Assembly (NCBI RefSeq): GCF_001293565.1
Contig: NZ_JXMU01000003.1
Location: 186,001-250,000 of the forward strand
Direction: 5' to 3'
Origin: Ahrensia marina
Lineage (GTDB): Bacteria; Pseudomonadota; Alphaproteobacteria; Rhizobiales; Rhizobiaceae
DNA length: 64,000 nucleotides
Positions 28,571 through 37,774 of the stretch are shown here, piece after piece. Positions within the stretch are counted from its first letter, which is position 1; each line of letters opens with the position of its first letter. Made by a program: the position numbers and the translations under genes. Under the pieces are notes generated by a model. That model saw only the letters and a program-made list of their open reading frames with translations. It did not search any database and was not told the DNA's origin.

Positions 28571-28595
28571 AAAATCCGGCGGCGAACCGCCGGAT
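28571..28595 (-). terminator. Stem-loop terminator after rpsR
   Basis: TCCGGCGG and CCGCCGGA (28575-28594) form a perfect eight-base GC-rich stem with a four-base loop; on the minus strand TTTT follows. It probably reduces read-through from rpsF-rpsR into the DUF2232-rplI part. Confidence 0.6.
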
Positions 28596-28603
28596 AATGA
28601 TTA

Positions 28604-28852
28604 TTAGCCTACGACGTAAGGTAGCAGACCAAGGAAACGGGCGCGTTTGATTGCTTTTGCAAGTTCGCGCTGTTTCTTCATGCTCACGGCTGTGATGCGT
28701 GAAGGAATGATTTTGCCGCGCTCGGAAACGTAACGCTGAAGCAATTTAACGTCTTTGTAGTCGATCTTTGGAGCATTGGCACCAGAGAACGGACATGTCT
28801 TGCGACGACGGTGGAACGGGCGGCGTGTTGGAAGCTGATTAATATCGATCAT
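28604..28852 (-). CDS. rpsR: Ribosomal protein S18
   Basis: An 82-residue small-subunit protein that pairs with S6 on the platform of the 30S subunit. The conserved [15 protein letters not shown] and [18 protein letters not shown] segments are present, and the length is normal. It begins two bases after the rpsF stop, the standard order. Confidence 0.97.
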   Translation of the reverse strand: MIDINQLPTRRPFHRRRKTCPFSGANAPKIDYKDVKLLQRYVSERGKIIPSRITAVSMKKQRELAKAIKRARFLGLLPYVVG

Positions 28853-28854
28853 GA

Positions 28855-29262
28855 TTAGTTATCACCTTTGTCTTCGCGTGGGCCACGTGCAGGACGCTCG
28901 CCACGGTCATTGCCACGTGAGCCGCGATCGTCGCGGTCGTTGCCGCGTTTCATCATTGCAGAAGGACCTTCTTCGTGTGCTTCGACTTTAATAGTCATGT
29001 AGCGAAGAACATCTTCATGAATGCGCATTTGACGCTCAAGTTCATGCATAGCTGCACCCGGTGCAGTCACGTCCATGATGACGAAGTGTGCTTTGCGGTT
29101 TTTCTTGATGCGGTACTGAAGGGATTTAAGACCCCAGTTTTCAACGCGGCCGATTGAACCGCCATTTGCTTCCAAAACACCTTTCCAGTGTTGTGTTAGC
29201 TCTTCAACTTGCTGTGCAGAAATATCCTGACGCGCAAGAAATGTGTGCTCGTATAAAGCCAT
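28855..29262 (-). CDS. rpsF: Ribosomal protein S6
   Basis: A 135-residue small-subunit protein. The ATG at 29262 ([13 protein letters not shown]) with AAGGAAAGG upstream is the start; a longer frame to 29403 would run through the leader. The S6 fold covers about residues 1-97, followed by an Arg/Gly/Asp-rich tail (about 98-135), an extension usual in rhizobia. It binds 16S rRNA with S18 and is the first gene of the ribosomal operon. Confidence 0.96.
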   Translation of the reverse strand: MALYEHTFLARQDISAQQVEELTQHWKGVLEANGGSIGRVENWGLKSLQYRIKKNRKAHFVIMDVTAPGAAMHELERQMRIHEDVLRYMTIKVEAHEEGPSAMMKRGNDRDDRGSRGNDRGERPARGPREDKGDN

Positions 29263-29454
29263 TTTATGCCTTTCCTTTCGTTGCTGCTGTTCAGCGCGAA
29301 GCCTCCGCAACCAGATCCACCACATATGTGGGAGGAAAGGTGCTTTGATCTCGGTATGGGTCGAGAGCGGGAACACGGGAGGCGAACATAATTCAATGTT
29401 CAATAGCCAAAAGACTACCCTCCGTTCAGCCCCCGGCTGATCAGCAATGCGCGC

Positions 29455-29482
29455 CTTATACAGTTTTTAGCCGGTAGTGCAA
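29455..29482 (-). promoter_or_regulatory. Candidate promoter and long leader of rpsF
   Basis: On the minus strand TTGCAC (29482-29477) and TATAAG (29460-29455) are 16 bases apart, a good sigma-70-like pair. Transcription would begin near 29447 and give a leader of about 185 bases before rpsF, which includes a CACATATGTG palindrome near 29321. The 302-base gap 29263-29564 also holds the promoter of the divergent nucleoside hydrolase gene, for which I see no clear element. Confidence 0.45.
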
Positions 29483-29564
29483 GGGGGGCGTCAACGTTAG
29501 ATGCGCGCAGGAGCAAATTCAAAATCAGATTGTCACAAACCGTAATTAACGATAACAGCGCCTC

Positions 29565-30476
29565 ATGAAAATGATTATTGATACAGATCCCGGCGTTGAT
29601 GACGTTATCGCCATTGCGCTTGCTCATGCGATGCCGGACATTGAACTCGTTGGCCTTACAACGATTTTTGGCAATACTTTTGTCGGACAATCAAGCCGCA
29701 ATGCGCGCTATTTGGTTGATTTGCTCGGCGCTGACATACCCGTGGCACAGGGCGCAAGCCTGCCATATGACGAAGACTCTTATGAGTCTGCGCCCCATGT
29801 GCACGGCCCGGAAGGCTTTGGCGATATTGAGGATGTTCCTGAAATAGGGAAAAATGTCGATGAAACAGCCGCCGAATTTCTGGTGCGTATGGCGCGGGAA
29901 AACAAAGGCGAACTTGTGGTCTGTGCCATAGGGCCGCTGACCAATATTGCCGATGCACTGCGGCTGGACGCCGCTTTTGCTTCCAATTTAAAAGAACTTG
30001 TCATTATGGGCGGCGCATTCGAGCGGGCCGGAAACATTACGGAACATGCCGAAGCGAACATATTCCACGATGCGCGTGCTGCTGATGAGGTTTTTGCGTC
30101 AGATCTCGACATCAAGATGGTTGGGCTCAATGCCACAATGCAAACCTTGATGAAATCTGATGATTTTTCAGAACTTGCAAAAGCGTCGCCGAAAATTGGC
30201 GGATTTATCGGCCGGATAGCGCCATTTTACCTTAAGTTTTACCGCGATGTGGTCAATGCGGACGGCTGTGCAATGCATGATGCTGCTGCCGTATTGTGCT
30301 GCACCAATCCGGAACGTTTTGATTTCCATAATTCGGGCCTGCGCGTCAGTTTGGACGAGGCAAATTATGGTGCCACCATTGCCGATGAAAACCGCAATCC
30401 GGTTAGTATTGCCATGAACATTGATGCGCCGTGGGCTTTATCGACATTGAAGAATGAAATCTCACGGCTGGACTAG
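29565..30476 (+). CDS. Nucleoside hydrolase (IunH family)
   Basis: A 303-residue calcium-dependent hydrolase that releases the base from ribonucleosides. The DTDPGVDD motif (residues 6-13) that binds calcium and the ribose is complete, and VCAIGPLTNIADAL, IMGGAFERAGNI and the His/Asp pair in the MHDAAAV segment are typical. Substrate class (inosine-uridine, pyrimidine or guanosine-inosine) cannot be assigned. It is monocistronic, divergent from rpsF and convergent with a small membrane protein gene 15 bases away. Confidence 0.9.
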   Translation: MKMIIDTDPGVDDVIAIALAHAMPDIELVGLTTIFGNTFVGQSSRNARYLVDLLGADIPVAQGASLPYDEDSYESAPHVHGPEGFGDIEDVPEIGKNVDETAAEFLVRMARENKGELVVCAIGPLTNIADALRLDAAFASNLKELVIMGGAFERAGNITEHAEANIFHDARAADEVFASDLDIKMVGLNATMQTLMKSDDFSELAKASPKIGGFIGRIAPFYLKFYRDVVNADGCAMHDAAAVLCCTNPERFDFHNSGLRVSLDEANYGATIADENRNPVSIAMNIDAPWALSTLKNEISRLD

Positions 30477-30491
30477 TCCGGCCCATGAAAT

Positions 30492-30758
30492 TCAGTTGTT
30501 GTCTGGATCGCGCTCCGCCCGGACAACCATGAAGAATACTTGCACGCATATAAGAACGGTTGGAACAGCGATAATGGCCGCTTCGATGAGCGTTGCTGTC
30601 CGGCTTAAATGAAACAGTCCTGCTGTGCAGAACACGATCGCTGCTGCCACGCAGAAAATCTGACTGGCAATAAATGTGAAGCCGCCAAATATGCGCAGCA
30701 CAAGATCAGCCGTGATTTTTGCTGGCGCCGCCGGAATAAAAGTTGTTTCCGAATCCAT
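30492..30758 (-). CDS. Small membrane protein of unknown function
   Basis: An 88-residue protein with a short cytoplasmic N-terminus (TFIPAAPAKIT) and two hydrophobic helices (about residues 21-42 and 50-75) followed by a charged tail (RAERDPDNN). The ATG at 30758 has AAGGGA seven bases upstream and is preferred to the frame start at 30791. No family recognised. It is separated from the chemoreceptor gene by the terminator at 30875-30909. Confidence 0.6.
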   Translation of the reverse strand: MDSETTFIPAAPAKITADLVLRIFGGFTFIASQIFCVAAAIVFCTAGLFHLSRTATLIEAAIIAVPTVLICVQVFFMVVRAERDPDNN

Positions 30759-30874
30759 AATTTTGTCCCTTAAAGACAACCGTGAAAGCACGATTGCAAG
30801 TGCGATAATTACCTCAATTACGGCACTTTTGCGGCCACAAATTGCAATTGTAATTCACCTATATCGCCAATTAA

Positions 30875-30909
30875 AAAGGCCTCCTCTGCATTTGGCAGGG
30901 GAGGCCTTT
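30875..30909 (-). terminator. Terminator of the chemoreceptor gene
   Basis: AAAGGCCTCC and GGAGGCCTTT form a long stem with a short loop; on the minus strand it is followed by TTTTTAATT. It lies about 50 bases after the chemoreceptor stop. The A/T arms could also act on plus-strand transcripts. Confidence 0.8.
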
Positions 30910-30956
30910 ATCGTTAGTGAGCGTGGCAATAATTGCCATGCCGATATGTGGAAAGC

Positions 30957-32771
30957 TTAGCTTGCCATGCGCAATTCTTCACGTTTTTCCGTAAGTTTGA
31001 ACTGCTGGATCATGGACATCAGTTCTGATGTGTCCTGTGCAAGGCCGCCGGCAGTTGCTGTCAACTCTTCGGCCATGGCAGCGTTGCGCTGTGTGCCATA
31101 ATCGATTTCGTTCACTGATTCAGAGATCGCATGAAGCGTTGTCGACTGCTCTGTTGCTGAAACAGAGATTTTCGCAACCAACTGGTTGGCTTCATTGATC
31201 TGCTCGGCAATACGTTTCAATGCTTCACCTGCCTGACCAACAAGGCCGACACCTTGATTGACCTGAGAGGTTGATTGCTGAATCTGGCCTTTGATCTCTT
31301 TGGCAGCCGCTGCGGAGCGCTGTGCGAGTTCACGCACTTCCTGGGCAACAACAGCAAAGCCGAGACCTGCTTCGCCCGCACGTGCGGCTTCAACACCCGC
31401 ATTAAGGGCAAGCAAATTGGTCTGGAAAGCAATCTCGTCAATCACGCTGATGACTTTGGAAATCTCGGCAGATGATTGCTCGATGCTGCTCATTGCGGAA
31501 ATCGCTTTGTCGACGACTTCATTGGAGCGCGCCGCATCGGTGCTGACTTCATCAACACGGTTTGCAACATTTTTGGCATCGGCAGCAGCACTGCTGACAG
31601 ATTCTGTCAACTCGGTAAGAGCTGCTGATGTTTCTTCAAGATTGGCAGCCTGGCTTTCCGTGCGTGTCGACATTTCTGACGATGAATGACTGATCGCAGA
31701 GAAGGTGGCGTCAAGATCGCTGCCTTTCTGGTGAATATTGGACATCGCAACTTCAAGCTTTTCCATTGCGTTGTTGAAGTTCTGACGCAGTGTTTCATAT
31801 TCGCCGCCCAGAGCACTACAACGCGTGGAAAGGTCACCGTCAGCCAATTGTGCGAGTGCGGCACCAATTGTTTTCACAACATTGGCCTGACGTGCAGCTT
31901 CGGCTTTGGTTGCGTTGGTGTTGTTTTCGCGCTCTGAATTAAGAAGAGCATCCTGCTCGACTTTCGCTTTGGTGAGCTGCTGGCGTTCAATAACTTTTTC
32001 TTTAAACACCTGTGTCGCACGCGCCATCATGCCGACCTCGTTTTGCATTTCAGTATGCGGCACTTCCACGTCGGTGTTTTCTTCCACAATGGCTTGCATA
32101 GCGCTATGCACTTTGGCCAATGGATTTGTGATGCCGCGAATAAGGAAATAAGCCGCAACCAGACCAAGAATGAGAACGATAATGCCCGCCGTAATAGACT
32201 GCATCTGGTTTGCCCAGATCTGTGCGTTCAAATCGTCTGTATAAACACCGGTGCCCAGAACAATGTCCCAAGGCGCAAATTTCGCATTATAACTGGCTTT
32301 TGGGAAAACTACGTCTTCTGGCGAACCGAGTTTTGGCCAGTGGTAAACTGTGATGCCGCCGCCGTCTGCCGCTTTGGTCATCATTTCGTCGGCAAAAGGA
32401 TAACCTCTTTTGTCCGCTGCACCTTTGAAGTTCTTGCCGACCGTGCTTGGGTTGGCGTGCAGGATCATTGTGGTGTCTTTATCAAAGCCGAAAAAATAGC
32501 CATCCGGTTCAAAGCGAATGTTGGAAATAGTTTTATATGCTTCAGCGCGCGCTTCTTCTTCCGGCATTTCACCGGCCTGCGCCAGATCATAATAATACTG
32601 AAGAATAGAGATAGCGCTTTGCGTTTGGCTGGTTAGTAGATCGTATCGTTCCTGCCGAAGGCTTTCAGATGTCGCTCTGTTTTGAACGAACTGTACGATG
32701 GAGAATGCTGCAATCAATCCAAAAACTAAGCAAAAGAGCTGAGTTGAGATGCGAATATTACTGATTTTCAA
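30957..32771 (-). CDS. Methyl-accepting chemotaxis protein with Cache sensor
   Basis: A 604-residue chemoreceptor: membrane helix about residues 12-29, a periplasmic single-Cache domain (about 35-190; [25 protein letters not shown] and [13 protein letters not shown] are typical of sCache_2), a second membrane helix (about 192-212), HAMP (about 213-265) and the signalling coiled coil with the hairpin region [23 protein letters not shown]. The Gln/Glu methylation segments flank it. No CheR-binding pentapeptide is at the C-terminus. No other chemotaxis gene is in the window. Ligands of sCache_2 domains are often small organic acids. Confidence 0.94.
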   Translation of the reverse strand: MKISNIRISTQLFCLVFGLIAAFSIVQFVQNRATSESLRQERYDLLTSQTQSAISILQYYYDLAQAGEMPEEEARAEAYKTISNIRFEPDGYFFGFDKDTTMILHANPSTVGKNFKGAADKRGYPFADEMMTKAADGGGITVYHWPKLGSPEDVVFPKASYNAKFAPWDIVLGTGVYTDDLNAQIWANQMQSITAGIIVLILGLVAAYFLIRGITNPLAKVHSAMQAIVEENTDVEVPHTEMQNEVGMMARATQVFKEKVIERQQLTKAKVEQDALLNSERENNTNATKAEAARQANVVKTIGAALAQLADGDLSTRCSALGGEYETLRQNFNNAMEKLEVAMSNIHQKGSDLDATFSAISHSSSEMSTRTESQAANLEETSAALTELTESVSSAAADAKNVANRVDEVSTDAARSNEVVDKAISAMSSIEQSSAEISKVISVIDEIAFQTNLLALNAGVEAARAGEAGLGFAVVAQEVRELAQRSAAAAKEIKGQIQQSTSQVNQGVGLVGQAGEALKRIAEQINEANQLVAKISVSATEQSTTLHAISESVNEIDYGTQRNAAMAEELTATAGGLAQDTSELMSMIQQFKLTEKREELRMAS

Positions 32772-33015
32772 TGTCTTGACCTAAATGTCAGGCGTTAAAT
32801 GTGAAGAACATGCCCGATGGCGGTCGAAATACTCATGTAGCGATTCTGGACGATCGTCGACACGACCAGTTGCACTAGTTTCGTTTAAAATTGTGTTAAA
32901 AATTAATCAAATGAAGGCTTTTCAGCCGATAATCTGCATGTGAAGGTGGGGCAAAAGCTTGACATTCGCCTGTCATATCCTCATTGACCGCCAAAACCAA
33001 TGGAGCACATCGTTT

Positions 33016-33963
33016 ATGACACTCGCACTTACATTCCCGGGTCAAGGAAGCCAGGCTGTTGGTATGGGCAAAGAACTCGCCGAAGCCTTTCCGGAGGCAA
33101 AAGCAGTATTTGACGAGGTTGATGAGGCGCTCGGTGAAAAGCTGTCGGCCATCATGTTTGAAGGGCCGGACGATGTTTTGACGCTTACTGCCAATGCACA
33201 GCCCGCCCTTATGGCGGTATCCATTGCTATAATGCGTGTTCTGGAAGCCAAAGGCTTTGATCTGAAGTCGAATGTCTCATTTGTTGCCGGACATTCGCTG
33301 GGTGAATATGCCGCGCATGCTGCGGCAGGAACATTTTCACTGACAGATACCGCGCGTCTGTTGCGCATCAGAGGCAATGCCATGCAGGCAGCCGTTCCTG
33401 TCGGTGTTGGCGCAATGGCGGCAATTATCGGTCTTGAAGACAGTGCGGTTACGGCGATTTGTACAAATGCCGCATCTGCCACATCAGGAGTTTGCCAGAT
33501 TGCCAATGACAATGGCGGCGGCCAGTTGGTTATTTCCGGTTCGAAAGTTGCCGTAGAAGCTGCGGCAGAGGCTGCAAAAGAAGCTGGCGCTAAACGGGCA
33601 TTGTTGCTGCCGGTTTCTGCACCGTTCCATTGCGCACTGATGCAGCCTGCCGCCGAAGCGATGGCCGAGGCACTGTCCAAAGTCACTGCGAACGCGCCTG
33701 TCGTGCCTGTTGTCACAAATGTTGACGTGGCGCCGGAAACAGATCCGGCTGCATTGACTGATTTGCTGGTCAAACAGGTCACAGGGCAGGTTCGCTGGCG
33801 CGAAACAGTCGAGTGGTTCGGTTCAAATGGCGTTACCACGCTTGCGGAAGTTGGCTCCGGTAAGGTACTCACAGGTCTTGCCCGCCGAATAAACCGCGAT
33901 CTTGCCGGCGTTGCCATCAATACACCTGGCGATATAGAAGCGTTTCTAGAAGCAAACGCCTAA
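33016..33963 (+). CDS. fabD: Malonyl-CoA:ACP transacylase
   Basis: A 315-residue enzyme that loads malonate onto the acyl carrier protein. FPGQGSQ at residues 7-13 and GHSLGEYAA with the nucleophile Ser94 are seen; the partner His lies in SAPFHCALM about residue 200. The ATG at 33016 has GGAG ten bases upstream and matches the family start, so the frame start at 32959 is rejected. First gene of the fab cluster, divergent from the chemoreceptor. Confidence 0.95.
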   Translation: MTLALTFPGQGSQAVGMGKELAEAFPEAKAVFDEVDEALGEKLSAIMFEGPDDVLTLTANAQPALMAVSIAIMRVLEAKGFDLKSNVSFVAGHSLGEYAAHAAAGTFSLTDTARLLRIRGNAMQAAVPVGVGAMAAIIGLEDSAVTAICTNAASATSGVCQIANDNGGGQLVISGSKVAVEAAAEAAKEAGAKRALLLPVSAPFHCALMQPAAEAMAEALSKVTANAPVVPVVTNVDVAPETDPAALTDLLVKQVTGQVRWRETVEWFGSNGVTTLAEVGSGKVLTGLARRINRDLAGVAINTPGDIEAFLEANA

Positions 33964-33982
33964 CAATAATTAGGGATAATAC

Positions 33983-34720
33983 ATGTTTGATCTTTCAGGC
34001 CGTAAAGCACTCATCACCGGAGCGTCGGGCGGAATAGGCGAGGCTGTAGCACGTACTTTGCATGCACAGGGGGCAATCGTCGCACTTCACGGCACACGTG
34101 AGGAAAAGCTTAAGGCTTTGGCTGATGATCTGGGTGATCGTACACATGTACTGCCTGCCAATCTTGGCGATAAAGACGAGGTCGCGGCGCTGGCCGCAAA
34201 GGCCGAAGAAACGCTTGAGGGCGTTGAAATTCTTGTAAACAATGCCGGAATTACGCGCGATGGCTTGTTTGTTCGCATGTCGGATGAAGATTGGGATGAC
34301 GTAATAAACGTAAACCTTTCATCGGTTTTCCGTCTTACACGTGCTTTGACGCACCCGATGATGCGCCGCCGCTTCGGACGTATTATCAATATTTCATCGA
34401 TCGTAGGTGTTACCGGTAATCCCGGACAGGCAAATTATTGTGCATCAAAAGCAGGCTTGATCGGCTTTTCAAAATCCCTCGCGCAGGAGATTGCAACACG
34501 CAATGTCACTGTTAATTGTGTCGCTCCCGGCTTTATCGAAAGCGCGATGACCGACAAGCTAAATGATAAGCAAAAAGATGCTATTATGGGTGCGATTCCC
34601 ATGAAACGCATGGGGACGGGGGATGAAATTGCCGCTTCGGTTGCCTATTTGGCTAGCGATGAAGCTGCTTACATGACGGGGCAGACCCTGCATGTAAATG
34701 GCGGAATGGCAATGATTTAA
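33983..34720 (+). CDS. fabG: 3-oxoacyl-ACP reductase
   Basis: A 245-residue NADPH-dependent SDR of fatty acid elongation. TGASGGIG at residues 12-19, Ser139, Tyr152 and Lys156 form the cofactor site and catalytic triad, and NNAGITRDGL is typical of FabG. Length is normal. It follows fabD by 19 bases with an AGGGA ribosome site and precedes acpP by 121 bases. Confidence 0.95.
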   Translation: MFDLSGRKALITGASGGIGEAVARTLHAQGAIVALHGTREEKLKALADDLGDRTHVLPANLGDKDEVAALAAKAEETLEGVEILVNNAGITRDGLFVRMSDEDWDDVINVNLSSVFRLTRALTHPMMRRRFGRIINISSIVGVTGNPGQANYCASKAGLIGFSKSLAQEIATRNVTVNCVAPGFIESAMTDKLNDKQKDAIMGAIPMKRMGTGDEIAASVAYLASDEAAYMTGQTLHVNGGMAMI

Positions 34721-34841
34721 AGCGTATTTATCGTGGATAAAGCTGAATAAAATTGTCGGTACCGTGCTAAAATTGCTTGATTAGCTTGCGCGGTGCGGAT
34801 AGTCACACTGGAACAGAAATTAAAAATTCGAGGACTCTGAA

Positions 34842-35078
34842 ATGAGCGATGTCGCAGAACGTGTAAAGAAAATTGTTGTCGAGCACCTTGGTGTTGACGC
34901 GGACAAAGTGACAGAAGGCGCGAGCTTCATCGACGATCTTGGCGCTGACAGCTTGGACACCGTTGAGCTGGTTATGGCTTTTGAAGAAGAGTTTGGTGTT
35001 GAAATTCCTGACGACGCTGCTGAGACAATTCTCACAGTTGGCGACGCCGTTAAATTTATCGAAAAAGCAAACGCTTAA
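34842..35078 (+). CDS. acpP: Acyl carrier protein
   Basis: A 78-residue carrier whose Ser37 in [12 protein letters not shown] receives the phosphopantetheine arm. The sequence is acidic and of normal length. The 121-base gap before it probably carries its own promoter, as acpP is normally expressed far above its neighbours. A small terminator hairpin spans its stop codon. Confidence 0.97.
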   Translation: MSDVAERVKKIVVEHLGVDADKVTEGASFIDDLGADSLDTVELVMAFEEEFGVEIPDDAAETILTVGDAVKFIEKANA

Positions 35079-35090
35079 GTGCGTTTTTTT
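35069..35090 (+). terminator. Short terminator hairpin at the acpP stop codon
   Basis: AAACGC and GCGTTT form a six-base stem whose loop contains the acpP stop codon, followed by a run of about seven T. A second stem, GGCCGGA/TCCGGCC (35095-35120), lies before fabF. Together they probably reduce transcript flow into fabF. Confidence 0.5.
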
Positions 35091-35131
35091 GAGAGGCCGG
35101 ACCTTTAACAAGTTCCGGCCCTATTTGTGAT

Positions 35132-36400
35132 ATGTCCTTAAGACGCGTTGTTATTACCGGTGCTGGAATGGTGTCGCCTTTGGGTGCATCACTTGATAGT
35201 ACCTGGTCCCGCCTGCTCAATGGTGAAAGCGCCGCAAAGCGTGTTGATACCTTTGAAACAGATGATCTTCCTGCAAAAATTGCCTGTGTTATGCCTCGCG
35301 GTGACGGCACCGGCGGTACATACAATGCAGATGATTGGATGGAGCCTAAAGAGCAACGCAAGGTCGATGAATTCATCGTCTATGCAATTGCTGCTGCCGA
35401 TCAGGCATTGGCGGATGCGGGCTGGAAGCCCGAAACCGATGAAGATTGCAACACGACAGGTGTTCTAATCGGTTCTGGTATCGGTGGCATTGAGGGCATG
35501 GTTGAGGGTGGTATTCTGCTCAAAGAGCGCGGCCCCCGCCGTCTTTCTCCGTTTTTTGTGCCGGGTCGCTTGATCAACCTTGCGAGCGGATATGTTTCCA
35601 TCAAGCACAAATTGCGCGGACCTAACCACTCGGTCGTAACAGCTTGTTCCACGGGTGCACATGCCATTGGTGACGCCAGCCGTTTGGTGGCATTAGGCGA
35701 TGCTGACGTGATGGTCGCGGGCGGTACGGAATCTCCAATTAGCCGCATATCGCTTGCCGGTTTTGCGGCATGCCGTGCGTTGTCGACTTCACGAAACGAC
35801 GAGCCTCAAAAGGCTTCACGCCCTTATGATAAAGACCGTGACGGTTTTGTTATGGGCGAGGGTGCCGGCATTGTCGTTGTTGAAGAGCTTGAGCATGCTT
35901 TGGCGCGTGGCGCGAAAATTTATGCCGAAGTTGTCGGCTATGGCATGTCTGGCGATGCGTTTCATATTACAGCACCATCTGAAGATGGTAACGGCGCTGA
36001 GCGATGCATGCGCGCAGCATTGAAACGGGCAGGCCTTGAGGCTTTCGATATTGATTATATCAATGCTCATGGCACATCCACCATGGCCGATACAATTGAG
36101 TTGGCTGCAGTTGAGAGATTGCTCGGCGACCATGCGCAAAATGTATCAATGAGCTCGACTAAATCAGCAATTGGCCACCTTCTGGGTGCCGCAGGTGCTG
36201 TTGAGACGATTTTCTGCGCTTTGGCCATCCGTGATCAGGTCGTCCCACCGACGATTAACTTGGATAATCCGGAAGTTGATACCAAGATTGACCTCGTACC
36301 GCACAAGAAACGCGAGCGGAAAGTTGATGTTGCTCTGTCCAACTCATTCGGGTTTGGCGGCACAAATGCTTCGCTTGTACTCAAGCGTTATGAAGGCTGA
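35132..36400 (+). CDS. fabF: Beta-ketoacyl-ACP synthase II
   Basis: A 422-residue condensing enzyme of fatty acid elongation. Catalytic Cys172 (TACSTGAHA), His313 (NAHGTSTMADTIE) and His349 (SAIGHLLGAAG) are all present, with the GFGGTNASLV C-terminal motif. Length is normal. It comes 53 bases after acpP in the usual fabG-acpP-fabF-mltG order. Confidence 0.96.
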   Translation: MSLRRVVITGAGMVSPLGASLDSTWSRLLNGESAAKRVDTFETDDLPAKIACVMPRGDGTGGTYNADDWMEPKEQRKVDEFIVYAIAAADQALADAGWKPETDEDCNTTGVLIGSGIGGIEGMVEGGILLKERGPRRLSPFFVPGRLINLASGYVSIKHKLRGPNHSVVTACSTGAHAIGDASRLVALGDADVMVAGGTESPISRISLAGFAACRALSTSRNDEPQKASRPYDKDRDGFVMGEGAGIVVVEELEHALARGAKIYAEVVGYGMSGDAFHITAPSEDGNGAERCMRAALKRAGLEAFDIDYINAHGTSTMADTIELAAVERLLGDHAQNVSMSSTKSAIGHLLGAAGAVETIFCALAIRDQVVPPTINLDNPEVDTKIDLVPHKKRERKVDVALSNSFGFGGTNASLVLKRYEG

Positions 36401-36547
36401 TATAGTACTGTCTGACGATCGCGATGCGGGCGATATTCCGCCACATTGCCTTTCTATCAACAGCTAACTAAAACGAGCTATTCTTTATTGATCGACTCGA
36501 TTTATGAAAAGTCGTTGTTGAATTTGAATTCTTTGAAGGGCGTGGAT

Positions 36548-37732
36548 GTGAACGACAAGGTAAGATTCGGCCGCACAGACAATATGGCAAAACAGCCGAC
36601 TGATGATCCTGTAGGAGCAAAATCTGACTCACGTCCAGTGCCGAAGTCAGCCAGTCAGGCCATTAAAGCGCAGCCAGGTTTCGAGCCGCCTAAGCCAAGG
36701 CGCGCGAAGACTTCACGCAATCAAATCGTTGTGTTTTTCCACTTCCTGTTTTCTACATTTGTATTGGCGCTCGTGCTTCTGGCCGGCGTTTTCTATTATG
36801 GAAAAGTCCAGTTTGAAAAACCGGGCCCGCTGAAACAGGCGATGAATTATACCGTCCGCAGCGGGGCGAGTATGACACAAGTCGCCAACGGCCTTGATCG
36901 CCGCAACATTATTTCTGATGCCGAGGTCTTTAAATGGGGCTTGCGCGCATATGGCAACGAAGAAGCGCTCAAAGCAGGTGAGTTTGAAATTCCCCGCGGC
37001 GCTTCTATGAAGAAAGTCATGGAAACGCTGGTTAGTGGCCGCGCTATTTTGCACCCGCTCACCATTGTCGAAGGCAACACAGTTTTTCAGGCTGCACAGA
37101 AGATTGCCAATGACGAGATTCTTGTCGGAGAAATGCCGGAAGAATTACCGCCCGAAGGCATGATGATTGCCGATACGCAACGTTTTCAGCGCGGTATGAC
37201 GCGCTCTGAAATTATTGCCCGTATGCAGGCTCAACAGGAGACATTGGTGGAACAGATTTGGGCTAAGAGAGCTCCTGATTTGCCAATCGCAGATATAAAT
37301 GAATTTGTGACGATGGCGTCCATCGTTGAAAAAGAGACCGGTGTTGCCGAAGAACGCCCGCGTGTTGCCGCAGTCTTTATCAATCGTTTGCGTAAAGGTA
37401 TGCGTCTGCAGTCGGACCCGACAATTCTTTACGGCATTTTCGGCGGTCAGGGCCGCCCGGAAGACCGTCCGATTTATAGATCGGATATCGAAAAGCCGAC
37501 ACCATATAATACCTACACAATCGATGGTATTCCGCCCGGACCAATCGCAATTCCCGGCCGGGCTGCTTTGGAAGCCGTGGCTAATCCTGCCCAGACGGAT
37601 GATTTGTATTTTGTTGCCGATGGCACGGGCGGACATGTATTTGCGAACACGCTCGAACAGCATAACAAGAATGTTGCAAAGTGGCGCGAGATTGAAAAGA
37701 AACGCAAAGAAGAGCAGGCCAATACCAATTAG
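36548..37732 (+). CDS. mltG: Endolytic murein transglycosylase MltG
   Basis: A 394-residue inner-membrane enzyme that cuts nascent glycan strands. It has a long Pro/Lys-rich cytoplasmic tail, one membrane helix (about residues 58-82), a LysM-like domain (about 95-150) and the YceG domain with the catalytic Glu in ASIVEKETG and QSDPTILYG. The start is the GTG at 36548 with GAAGGG seven bases upstream; an in-frame ATG at 36446 would lie in unconserved sequence. Its 3' end overlaps a stem-loop before yicC. Confidence 0.92.
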   Translation: MNDKVRFGRTDNMAKQPTDDPVGAKSDSRPVPKSASQAIKAQPGFEPPKPRRAKTSRNQIVVFFHFLFSTFVLALVLLAGVFYYGKVQFEKPGPLKQAMNYTVRSGASMTQVANGLDRRNIISDAEVFKWGLRAYGNEEALKAGEFEIPRGASMKKVMETLVSGRAILHPLTIVEGNTVFQAAQKIANDEILVGEMPEELPPEGMMIADTQRFQRGMTRSEIIARMQAQQETLVEQIWAKRAPDLPIADINEFVTMASIVEKETGVAEERPRVAAVFINRLRKGMRLQSDPTILYGIFGGQGRPEDRPIYRSDIEKPTPYNTYTIDGIPPGPIAIPGRAALEAVANPAQTDDLYFVADGTGGHVFANTLEQHNKNVAKWREIEKKRKEEQANTN

Positions 37733-37742
37733 AATGGCCTGC
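37714..37742 (+). other. Stem-loop across the mltG stop codon
   Basis: GCAGGCCA (37714-37721) and TGGCCTGC (37735-37742) form a perfect eight-base stem with a 13-base loop that ends at the mltG stop. No T-run follows, so it is more likely an mRNA stability or processing element than a terminator. Confidence 0.45.
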
Positions 37743-37774
37743 TGCACAATGAACTGAGTGCCGGAGAAAAAGAG

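Noticed and set aside
29415-29690. Minus-strand reading frame of 91 codons across the rpsF upstream region
   Set aside because: It overlaps the candidate rpsF promoter and the start of the nucleoside hydrolase gene, has no ribosome site and no recognisable protein features.
33042-33920. 292-codon frame antisense to fabD
   Set aside because: It is the shadow of a clear fabD gene; composition is Ser/Ala/Thr-rich as expected of an antisense frame and no motif is present.
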